A stretch of 6,517 nucleotides of DNA from the NCBI GenBank assembly GCA_938008005.1, contig CALLLZ010000489.1, positions 1 to 6,517 of the forward strand, given 5' to 3'. This document shows, piece by piece, positions 1 to 5,977 of the stretch. The position numbers and the translations under genes are program-made. Within the stretch, counting starts at the first letter, position 1. Each line of letters starts with the position of its first letter. The notes beneath the pieces were generated by a model. It ran no database searches and was not told the DNA's origin. It saw only the letters and a program-made list of their open reading frames with translations. The DNA comes from an uncultured Marinicella sp. (GTDB taxonomy: Bacteria; Pseudomonadota; Gammaproteobacteria; Xanthomonadales; Marinicellaceae).

Positions 1-749
1 TTAATTAATTTCTCTGCCATTACCCAGTTTGGCTGCCAGTCTTGTTCAGATGCTTGAATGGTAACCACAAATAAGTCATTATTTTTTTCATCTATATAAA
101 ATTCAGTTAACAGCAATTGTTGCCGTTGGTTTTGATATTTGATGTTAAATACTTTGTAGCTGGGATGAGTTTTAAATTGGCTGTCTAACAACTGAAAATT
201 ATTGTTATCACGAACTTGATGATAGAGCTGTAAAGCTTGTGCAAACGAGTCTAATCGAGACACTTTCATGGTATCACCATAAACAGATAATTTAACGCCT
301 TGTTTAAAATCACCCGGTCCTCCAAACTGAGCCTGACTTATTAACATTTGCTGGTAAATGCGGTTATTAGATTTATACATCACCCAGTTAGGAGGGATAA
401 AGCGATCCCAACCAAAATTAAAATATGGGCTGCGATTAGACTGTACATTATTTTGTAAATTGGCTGTTTTACGTCGACTGGGACTTTGACTTAATGTTTC
501 TTTAGGTATTAGTGGGGAAATCGATTGTTCTTTTATCGCAGTTGGTGAATGACTATTACCCTGTTTTCGTTTGTTTGCTTTTAATTGACGAGATTTACCT
601 GGTTTAACTTGCTGTAATTCCGTAATCATACAGCGCCGATCTTGAATAACCACGGTACCGTTTTTTTGTTTACAATAATAAACTTCAGTTTTTTTTGCCA
701 AAGGATTGGTGCTGAACATCAAAACCACTAAACAAAAAATACATTTCAT
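1..749 (-). CDS. Exported DUF4124-like domain protein, function unknown (partial, 3' end off the left edge)
   Basis: The minus-strand frame is open from the ATG at 749 to the window edge (249 whole codons, ending ...MAEKLI plus two bases), so the C-terminus is missing. Residues 1-18 look like a Sec signal peptide: a short charged start, a hydrophobic stretch (IFCLVVLMF) and a PLA cleavage site before KK, so the mature protein should be periplasmic or envelope-bound. Residues 23-40 (VYYCKQKNGTVVIQDRRC) resemble a DUF4124 motif, with two cysteines that could pair. A Lys/Arg- and Ser/Pro-rich, probably disordered linker covers about 50-105. From about 113 a folded region starts (GWDRFIPPNW) and runs to the edge; its closing strand FVVTIQAS followed by a helix is faintly like PsbP/Mog1-type domains, a weak guess. 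It starts five bases after the ffh stop with no good Shine-Dalgarno (AGGTGG is 18 bases away), which suggests translation coupled to ffh. No function can be assigned. Confidence 0.8.
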   Translation of the reverse strand, partial: MKCIFCLVVLMFSTNPLAKKTEVYYCKQKNGTVVIQDRRCMITELQQVKPGKSRQLKANKRKQGNSHSPTAIKEQSISPLIPKETLSQSPSRRKTANLQNNVQSNRSPYFNFGWDRFIPPNWVMYKSNNRIYQQMLISQAQFGGPGDFKQGVKLSVYGDTMKVSRLDSFAQALQLYHQVRDNNNFQLLDSQFKTHPSYKVFNIKYQNQRQQLLLTEFYIDEKNNDLFVVTIQASEQDWQPNWVMAEKLI

Positions 750-754
750 GCGAT

Positions 755-2125
755 TTAAAAAGGCATGCCACCTGGCATTTTTCCACCAAGTTTTTGCATC
801 ATTTTCATCATGCCTTTGCCTTTTAATTTGCGCATCATTTTTTGCATTTGAGCATATTCTTTTAAAAGCTTAGAAACATCTTGTATGGTTGTTCCTGAAC
901 CATTGGCAATTCGACGTTTTCTTGATCCTTTAATCAATTGAGGGTATTTTTTTTCTTTTTTGGTCATCGAATTAATTACGGCTATCTTACGACCTGTGAT
1001 GTCACTACTGGCTTGATCACTCACTTGATCTTTGACCGTATCAGGTAAATTACTCATCCCAGGTATTTTATCTAGCATCGCTGACATATTACCCATATTC
1101 TGCATTTGTAATAACTGTGATTGAAAATCTTCTAAAGTAAATTTATTACCGGTAGCTACCTTCTTAGCCAGTTTTTCAGCTTCTTTTTTATCGATCTTGC
1201 GTTCAACTTCCTCAACCAAAGAAAGTACATCTCCCATACCCAAGATACTAGAGGCAATTCGTTCAGGATGAAATGGCTCTAAAGCATCCATTTTCTCACC
1301 CACACCTTGAAACTTAATGGGTTTACCAGTGATGGTTTTAACCGATAAGGCAGCACCACCCCGTGCATCACCATCCACTTTGGTCAGTACCACACCGGTT
1401 AAGTCTAAAGTCTCTGAAAAGGCTTTCGCTGTGTTAGCCGCATCCTGACCAGTCATGGCATCAACCACGAATAAAGTTTCTGTTGGTTGGATGCTATTTT
1501 GCAATGATTTAATTTCTTTCATCATCGCTTCATCAACTGCCAAACGACCTGCAGTATCAACAATCAAAACATCACAATAGTTTTTCTTTGCTGCTTGTAA
1601 CGCCGTCATACCGATGGTTACAGGGTCATCTATAACCGATGAGGGAAACCATTCTACACCCACTTGCTCTGCAACAGTTTGTAATTGTTCAATCGCCGCT
1701 GGTCGATACACGTCAGCTGAAACCACCATGACCTTTTTATTTTCTCGCTCTTTCAGATATTTAGCTAATTTACCTGTGGTGGTGGTTTTACCCGCACCTT
1801 GAAGACCGGCCATCAAAATAACTACAGGTGGTTGGGCATTGAAGTTAATGCCTTCGGTGGCTTCACCTAATACTTTAATCAGCTCCTCTTGTACAACTTT
1901 GACCAAAACTTGAGCAGGTTTTAAACTGGTTAATACTTCGGTGCCTAGAGCGCGTTCACGAACATCATCAATAAAAGATTTAACCACTGGCAAAGCAACA
2001 TCAGCTTCCAGTAATGCTATACGGACCTCTCGCAATGCTTCTTTGATGTTATCTTCGGACAGATTTGCCTGACCTCTGATTTTTTGAATACTTTTGGATA
2101 GCTTGTCGGTTAAATTATCAAACAT
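755..2125 (-). CDS. ffh: Signal recognition particle protein Ffh (SRP54 GTPase)
   Basis: Ffh binds signal sequences emerging from the ribosome, pairs with 4.5S RNA, and delivers nascent membrane proteins to the receptor FtsY through mutual GTP hydrolysis. The 456 residues match the usual bacterial length. The N domain spans about 1-90, with the family's ALLEADVAL at 37-45. The G domain follows, with the P-loop GLQGAGKTT at 107-115, DVYRPAAIEQL at 138-148, DTAGR at 190-194 and TKVDGDARGG at 248-257. The Met-rich M domain spans about 327-456: a hydrophobic-groove segment near 335-360 (QLLQMQNMGNM), the RNA-binding SMTKKEKKYPQLI and GSRKRRIANGSG at 386-411, and a tail rich in Met, Lys and Gly. 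All key residues are present, so the protein should be functional. The start is supported by AGGA 11 bases upstream (2137-2140) and by the typical MFDNLTDKL N-terminus. It is divergent from ypjD-corB and is followed closely by an exported-protein gene. Confidence 0.98.
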   Translation of the reverse strand: MFDNLTDKLSKSIQKIRGQANLSEDNIKEALREVRIALLEADVALPVVKSFIDDVRERALGTEVLTSLKPAQVLVKVVQEELIKVLGEATEGINFNAQPPVVILMAGLQGAGKTTTTGKLAKYLKERENKKVMVVSADVYRPAAIEQLQTVAEQVGVEWFPSSVIDDPVTIGMTALQAAKKNYCDVLIVDTAGRLAVDEAMMKEIKSLQNSIQPTETLFVVDAMTGQDAANTAKAFSETLDLTGVVLTKVDGDARGGAALSVKTITGKPIKFQGVGEKMDALEPFHPERIASSILGMGDVLSLVEEVERKIDKKEAEKLAKKVATGNKFTLEDFQSQLLQMQNMGNMSAMLDKIPGMSNLPDTVKDQVSDQASSDITGRKIAVINSMTKKEKKYPQLIKGSRKRRIANGSGTTIQDVSKLLKEYAQMQKMMRKLKGKGMMKMMQKLGGKMPGGMPF

Positions 2126-2136
2126 GATGTTGATTA

Positions 2137-2140
2137 TCCT
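2137..2140 (-). promoter_or_regulatory. Ribosome binding site of ffh
   Basis: On the minus strand AGGA lies 11 bases before the ATG at 2125. The spacing is a little long but acceptable. It is the only Shine-Dalgarno-like run in the leader and supports the chosen start. Confidence 0.5.
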
Positions 2141-2141
2141 G

Positions 2142-2171
2142 TTGGTAAAAAATAATACCTGCTATTATAAT
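2142..2171 (+). promoter_or_regulatory. Putative sigma70 promoter for ypjD-corB
   Basis: TTGGTA (2142-2147, four of six -35 consensus bases) is followed after 18 bases by a perfect TATAAT (2166-2171). An alternative -10 is TATTAT at 2163-2168 with an extended TGC just before it. Transcription would start near 2178. That leaves only about 14 bases, with no Shine-Dalgarno, before the first ATG at 2192, but about 60 bases before the second in-frame ATG at 2240. Confidence 0.5.
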
Positions 2172-2192
2172 GGTGTTCTCACCAAATATAAA
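2164..2192 (-). promoter_or_regulatory. Putative sigma70 promoter for ffh
   Basis: On the minus strand a perfect -10 box TATAAT (2169 to 2164) sits 17 bases from TTTATA (2192 to 2187), which matches four of six -35 consensus bases. Transcription would start near 2157, giving a leader of about 30 bases that includes the AGGA at 2137-2140. The -10 shares bases with a plus-strand -10, so one element may serve both directions. Confidence 0.5.
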
Positions 2193-2992
2193 TGAGAGGA
2201 CTAAATAATTTAGTCGCTATTGAGGAAATCCTTAAATATATGACATACCTATTTGTGGCCACAACAATCAGTCATTTGTTTGCTTTGGTCAATATCAAAA
2301 ATTTTAAAGTATCGATTGCCTTCTTTATTTTAGCTAGCTTGTTACAAACTGTGCTCACTGGCCAATTATTGTTATCAGAAAACGGCTGGAACTTTAATGC
2401 TCAAAATGCTTGCTTGGTAATCAGTTGTCTGTCCAACTTCATTGTTTTATTCGCACAATTCAGGTTGCTTTGGGTTAGGGCCTCATTACACTTAATTGCT
2501 ATGGTGATTCTGAATTGGATATTGTTTATACCCTTCGAATCAGCATCAAAACCTTATGTTTGGGCGATAGATTTACATATTTTATTGTCAATCCTTGCCT
2601 ATTCTTTGTTGTTTGTCTCGTCTTTGGTTGCAATCAATTTGGGTTGGCAAATCAAACACATGAAACAACATGTATTTGACTCTCAAAGCATGACCATCAA
2701 CAGCTTGTTAAGAAATGAAGAAAAACTGTTCAAATTGATTTTTTTAGGTTGGTTGTTCCTCAGTTGTGCCTTGGTAACTGGTGTCATTTTTGTGCAAGGA
2801 TTTTTATCAGATGGCATGGGCCATAAAATCATCTTTTCACTGGTTGCATGGGTGCTGTTTGCTGTTCTAATCGTAGGTCGCATTACCAAAGGCTGGCGTG
2901 GTAAAACTGCAATTAAATTGAATTTAATTGCGATGTCTTTATTGATGCTTGGTTTTTTAGGTAGTTATGTTGTTTTGGATTATCTGGTTTAA
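2192..2992 (+). CDS. ypjD: YpjD-type inner membrane protein, CcsA/HemX-like cytochrome c assembly family
   Basis: The 266-residue protein is almost entirely hydrophobic, with about eight membrane spans (roughly 17-33, 38-57, 71-91, 95-113, 125-150, 180-203, 212-229 and 241-262). The C-terminal half follows the E. coli YpjD pattern as I recall it: DLHILLSILAY at 127-137 with His129, then RNEEKLF, TGVIF, SLVAW and the KGWRG signature at 233-237. The family is annotated as cytochrome c assembly protein because of its fold relationship to CcsA/HemX. The WGxxWxWD haem-handling motif of true CcsA is absent, so a role in haem delivery is unproven. Position next to ffh and three bases before corB is the conserved arrangement. 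The start is uncertain: the ATG at 2192 has no Shine-Dalgarno, while Met17 (ATG at 2240) has GAGGAA 12 bases upstream and lies closer to the first span. A start at 2240 would give 250 residues. Confidence 0.88.
   Translation: MRGLNNLVAIEEILKYMTYLFVATTISHLFALVNIKNFKVSIAFFILASLLQTVLTGQLLLSENGWNFNAQNACLVISCLSNFIVLFAQFRLLWVRASLHLIAMVILNWILFIPFESASKPYVWAIDLHILLSILAYSLLFVSSLVAINLGWQIKHMKQHVFDSQSMTINSLLRNEEKLFKLIFLGWLFLSCALVTGVIFVQGFLSDGMGHKIIFSLVAWVLFAVLIVGRITKGWRGKTAIKLNLIAMSLLMLGFLGSYVVLDYLV
2199..2215. repeat. Perfect 17-bp palindrome in the first codons of ypjD
   Basis: GACTAAATAATTTAGTC is an exact inverted repeat of eight bases around a central A. In RNA it could form a seven-pair stem with a three-base loop. 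It sits about 28 bases downstream of the ypjD -10 box, a position suited to an operator or a leader hairpin. It falls in codons 3-8 if ypjD starts at 2192, or in the untranslated leader if it starts at 2240. The function is inferred; only the symmetry is seen. Confidence 0.55.
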
Positions 2993-2995
2993 ACC

Positions 2996-4255
2996 ATGTT
3001 AGAAGACATCTCGATTAATCTCCTGTTGGGTATAATCGCCCTATTGTTGGTGTTATCAGCATTCTTTTCTAGTTCCGAAACAGCTTTAATGGCATTGAAT
3101 CGAATCAAGTTAAAGAACGATGCTAAACATAAGAAAGGTGCTTATCTGGCACAAAAATTATTGGAAAAACCAGATCGATTAATTGGTTTGATCTTAATAG
3201 GTAACAACTTCATCAATATTGCTGCCACCGCTTTAACCACTATCGTAGCGATAAAAATTGCTGGAGATAAAGGTGTGGCTTATGGTACTGCTATCTTAAC
3301 TTTTGCTATTTTGATATTTTCTGAAGTAACTCCAAAAACCTACGCTGCTTTAAACCCTGAAAAACTCGGTTACATAGCTTCATTCGTACTAACCCCATTA
3401 CTTAGAATACTGTATCCAATTGTATGGGCCACCAATTTGGTTACCAATGGTTTACTGCGATTATTGGGCGTACCCAAAGAAATTGCTCAAGAAGCTTTAT
3501 CCAGAGAAGAATTAAAAACTTTGGTGATTGAGAACGATTTAATAAACCCAGATGTGCATCAAAAAATGATGATCAATGTGATGAACTTAGATCACATAAA
3601 TATTGAAGATGTCATGGTACCACGCAATGAAATTCAAGGAATCAATATTAATGACGATTGGGATGTGATTGAAAAACAGTTGGTTAACACTTACTTGACA
3701 CGTTTACCTGTGTATATGGATAACATTGATCAAGTGATTGGCATTTTGCACATCAGAACCATTTTAACCATGTTAAAAAATCAAAACTTAGATGCAACTA
3801 AACTTAAACGCATATTAAGAAAACCATATTTTGTACCTGAAACTGCCAGCTTATCTGACCAATTGCGTGAATTCCAAAACAAAGAACGACGCATGGGCTT
3901 AGTGGTTGATGAGTATGGTGACTTAGTTGGGTTGGTAACTTTAGATGACATATTAGAAGAAATAGTAGGGAAATTCACTTCAGAACCAGGTGATCGCGGA
4001 TTAAAAATCATTAAGAAAGGTGACAATCAATATGTAGTAAAAGGACGAATTGCCGTGAGATCATTAAATAGACGCCTTCAATGGGATTTACCCACTGAAG
4101 AAGCGACTACCATCAATGGTTTAATCACAGAGCACTTACAAGATTTACCCACCCAAGATGTCACTGTTTCCATTGATGGTTACCGCATGACTATATTAAA
4201 AACCACAGAAGATAACATCATCAGTAAAGTGTTGATTGAACCAGTAAAAAAATAG
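2996..4255 (+). CDS. corB: CorB/YfjD-type CNNM domain and CBS-pair membrane protein (HlyC/CorC family)
   Basis: The 419 residues show the full CorB/CorC-family layout. An N-terminal CNNM (DUF21) membrane domain covers about 1-180, with SSSETALMALNRIKL at 25-39, GNNFINIAATAL at 69-80 and SEVTPKTYAAL at 109-119; these polar helix residues form the Mg2+ site in solved CNNM/CorC structures. A CBS pair follows: the first from about 204 (EDVMVPR) to 263, the second about 270-328 ending VVDEYGDLVGLVTLDDILEEIVG. The CorC_HlyC domain covers about 345-417. The family is linked to Mg2+ efflux and magnesium/cobalt resistance, with nucleotide binding at the CBS pair; transport here is inferred from homology. 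The start three bases after the ypjD stop has no clear ribosome site, suggesting coupling within a ypjD-corB operon. No key motif is missing. Confidence 0.93.
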   Translation: MLEDISINLLLGIIALLLVLSAFFSSSETALMALNRIKLKNDAKHKKGAYLAQKLLEKPDRLIGLILIGNNFINIAATALTTIVAIKIAGDKGVAYGTAILTFAILIFSEVTPKTYAALNPEKLGYIASFVLTPLLRILYPIVWATNLVTNGLLRLLGVPKEIAQEALSREELKTLVIENDLINPDVHQKMMINVMNLDHINIEDVMVPRNEIQGININDDWDVIEKQLVNTYLTRLPVYMDNIDQVIGILHIRTILTMLKNQNLDATKLKRILRKPYFVPETASLSDQLREFQNKERRMGLVVDEYGDLVGLVTLDDILEEIVGKFTSEPGDRGLKIIKKGDNQYVVKGRIAVRSLNRRLQWDLPTEEATTINGLITEHLQDLPTQDVTVSIDGYRMTILKTTEDNIISKVLIEPVKK

Positions 4256-4264
4256 ATTAATATT

Positions 4265-4362
4265 ACATCACTTCTAAGCCGAGAGGAATCGAAGTCCTCA
4301 CCTCCACATCACTTCGGCTTCGCTCAGTGAACGGATGAGATAACCTCGCTGACTGAATGGAT
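4265..4362. repeat. Structured intergenic repeat-like element between convergent genes
   Basis: This stretch is richer in G+C than its flanks and holds several repeats. AAGCCGA (4276-4282) pairs with TCGGCTT (4314-4320), enclosing a second stem GAGGA/TCCTC (4283-4287 and 4295-4299). ACATCACTTC occurs twice (4265-4274 and 4306-4315). TCGCTCAGTGAACGGAT (4320-4336) recurs with 14 of 17 bases matching at 4346-4362. AGTGAAC (4326-4332) also has its inverse GTTCACT at 4369-4375. The segment around 4312-4333 resembles dispersed intergenic repeats I recall from other bacterial genomes, so a multi-copy element is likely but not shown here. No T-run follows either stem, so it is not a classic terminator. 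Confidence 0.55.
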
Positions 4363-4450
4363 TATATGGTTCACTTAATAAAATAAAATTAACTACTTTA
4401 TAGCCTGAACTGAACCTGTTTATCATTGAAAACAGCCAACATTCTGACCT

Positions 4451-5896
4451 TTAACCCAGTAAATCCGCGTGCACTTCACCATCCCATGGGTGCAACATCA
4501 TTATTTCTTTAAGTTGTTCAAACTGCTCTGGAAACCTGATAATGACTTGATGTGGCTGTGGCACACATTTTTTATCCACTATCAAGCCAAACTCAACTTG
4601 ACCATTGTAAGATAAAATACTTATACCCATGCCAATGGTGCCGTTTTGAGGCACCCAAAACATGGTTTTTTCGACTTTACAACCTGCTATATAAAGCGGT
4701 ACAGGTGGCCCTGGCACATTGGTTAAAACAGCGGTGGCTTTTTTTGAAAACAAGTTAAGCAACATGTTTTGTGCTGCTTGTGGAGCCAAACCAACCATAC
4801 TTAATAAACCCAATGAAACAAGGGCCTGTTTAGATTTTTTCAGCTCATTCATCTCATGGTTAACATAAGCCAATCGTTTCAATGGGTTAACTTCAAAGAT
4901 AGGTAAATTTAAAAAAACCAAACCAAAATGATTGCCCAATTCTTTGGCATGCTTCAAAGGTCGCAAATTGACTGGCACCGTGGCTCTGATTACTTTACTG
5001 TCAGGATCATCACCTCGCTCTATCATATATTCACGCAGTGCACCGGCCAAATTTGAAATCAACACATCATTAACGGTGGTTCCAGTCGCTTTGGCTATCG
5101 CTTTGACCTCATCCAATGGCAATGAATCTGCCCATGCGACTCGTTTTCGGGTACACAACTCAGATTTATAAACGGTTTCAGGATCGTCGCTGAGGGTTAT
5201 GGCATTGTACAGTTCTTCAGCGATATCAACCGAATCTGCCAATGTTTTTTCTATCAAAGAAGGGTCTTGAATAATTTTTTTACCCAACTCAGTGGCTTCA
5301 TTGATCAATTTAAGTGAGTGTTTGAATTGCTTTTTAGCTGGATTGATAACTTGTTTAAGCAAACCCAGTTTTTGATGTTCTTCTCTGCTGGTTTCGCTCA
5401 CTTCAAAATCTAAACTTTTCTCGCGGCTGGTACTGGTCATCGACAATAAAACTTGGATTAAAGCGATACCATCGGCATAACAATGATGAATTCTTGATAC
5501 CACTACTGGACCTTTTTCGTAATTTTCCACAATGTGAAATGACCACAAAGGTTTGTTCTTATCCAAAGGTGTTGAGGCCAGATTACTGACATAGTCCTGT
5601 AGTTCTTTATAATCACATTTCCCAGGTAAAGCCACCCGTCGCACATGTGCCGCCATATCAAAATAGCTGTCATCTTGCCAATAACAACCACTGGCTGACT
5701 GATGGGCTAATTGTTTAAAGCGTCGGTATTTTAAGAATTTTTTTTCCAAGGCTTCGGAAAATTGGCTCAGATCAGGCATTCGGTCTAAGAACATCAAACC
5801 AGTTATCATCATTAAGTTATGCGGCGACTCCATTCGCAGCCAAGCCGTATCGACTTTTCGCATCGGTTCTTTCTTATTATCGGTTTGTTGAAACAT
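4451..5896 (-). CDS. WS/DGAT-family O-acyltransferase (wax ester synthase / diacylglycerol acyltransferase)
   Basis: Enzymes of this family join an acyl-CoA to a fatty alcohol or diacylglycerol, making wax esters or triacylglycerol for storage at the inner face of the membrane. The 481 residues fit the family's usual 450-500. The active-site HHxxxDG is intact at 137-143 (HHCYADG), after PLW at 116-118. The C-terminal half has TVNDVLISNLAGALR (274-288, with the family ND pair), VPVNLRP (307-313), GNHFGLVFLNLP (321-332) and TNVPGPPVPLYIAG (392-405). The N-terminus VDTAWLRMESPHNLMMITG is also typical. The start is uncertain: the ATG at 5896 has an in-frame stop a few codons upstream and AAGGAT about 24 bases away, too far for good use. 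Met12 (ATG at 5863) follows a GA-rich run at better spacing. Substrate preference cannot be read from sequence. It is convergent with corB and divergent from a Ser/Thr kinase. Confidence 0.93.
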   Translation of the reverse strand: MFQQTDNKKEPMRKVDTAWLRMESPHNLMMITGLMFLDRMPDLSQFSEALEKKFLKYRRFKQLAHQSASGCYWQDDSYFDMAAHVRRVALPGKCDYKELQDYVSNLASTPLDKNKPLWSFHIVENYEKGPVVVSRIHHCYADGIALIQVLLSMTSTSREKSLDFEVSETSREEHQKLGLLKQVINPAKKQFKHSLKLINEATELGKKIIQDPSLIEKTLADSVDIAEELYNAITLSDDPETVYKSELCTRKRVAWADSLPLDEVKAIAKATGTTVNDVLISNLAGALREYMIERGDDPDSKVIRATVPVNLRPLKHAKELGNHFGLVFLNLPIFEVNPLKRLAYVNHEMNELKKSKQALVSLGLLSMVGLAPQAAQNMLLNLFSKKATAVLTNVPGPPVPLYIAGCKVEKTMFWVPQNGTIGMGISILSYNGQVEFGLIVDKKCVPQPHQVIIRFPEQFEQLKEIMMLHPWDGEVHADLLG

Positions 5897-5932
5897 AGAA
5901 AAAAGTTTTTCGTTTTAATTTATCCTTGCTTC

Positions 5933-5940
5933 ATTATAAT
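5933..5940. promoter_or_regulatory. Symmetric -10 element between the acyltransferase and the kinase
   Basis: ATTATAAT reads as TATAAT on the plus strand (5935-5940) and on the minus strand (5938 to 5933). No convincing -35 box lies 16-18 bases away in either direction. Plus-strand transcripts would begin near 5947 and minus-strand ones near 5926. The same eight bases occur in the ffh/ypjD gap. Confidence 0.45.
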
Positions 5941-5947
5941 AGAAAGC

Positions 5948-5977
5948 ATGAATAAATATAGCACCCTCTGCCGTTAA
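5948..5977 (+). other. Possible nine-codon leader ORF overlapping the kinase start
   Basis: ATG at 5948 opens the frame MNKYSTLCR and ends with TAA at 5975-5977, sharing its last A with the kinase ATG (TAATG). The predicted plus-strand transcript start near 5947 would make it nearly leaderless. The kinase ATG has no Shine-Dalgarno of its own, so the mini-ORF might feed ribosomes to it by reinitiation. So short an ORF can arise by chance. Confidence 0.25.

Noticed and set aside
1614..1802. Plus-strand open frame of 62 codons inside ffh.
   Set aside because: It is antisense to the ffh P-loop and neighbouring G-domain region; its openness follows from ffh codon use.
4276..4320. Stem AAGCCGA/TCGGCTT as a Rho-independent terminator for corB.
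   Set aside because: The sequence after the stem is CGCTCAGTG rather than a T-run, and the stem encloses a long internal segment.
4416..4435. Hairpin CTGTTT/AAACAG with an 8-base loop just downstream of the acyltransferase stop, as a terminator.
   Set aside because: The stem is only six mostly A-T pairs and no T-run follows on either strand, so intrinsic termination is not supported.
4256..4450. A small RNA, tRNA or CRISPR unit in the convergent gap.
   Set aside because: There is no cloverleaf, no regular repeat-spacer pattern and no clear promoter; the repeats are few and imperfect, so only a repeat-like element is called.
4552..5171. Two short plus-strand open frames (4552-4758 and 4932-5171) opposite the acyltransferase gene.
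   Set aside because: They are antisense to conserved acyltransferase motifs and show no domain features or ribosome sites.
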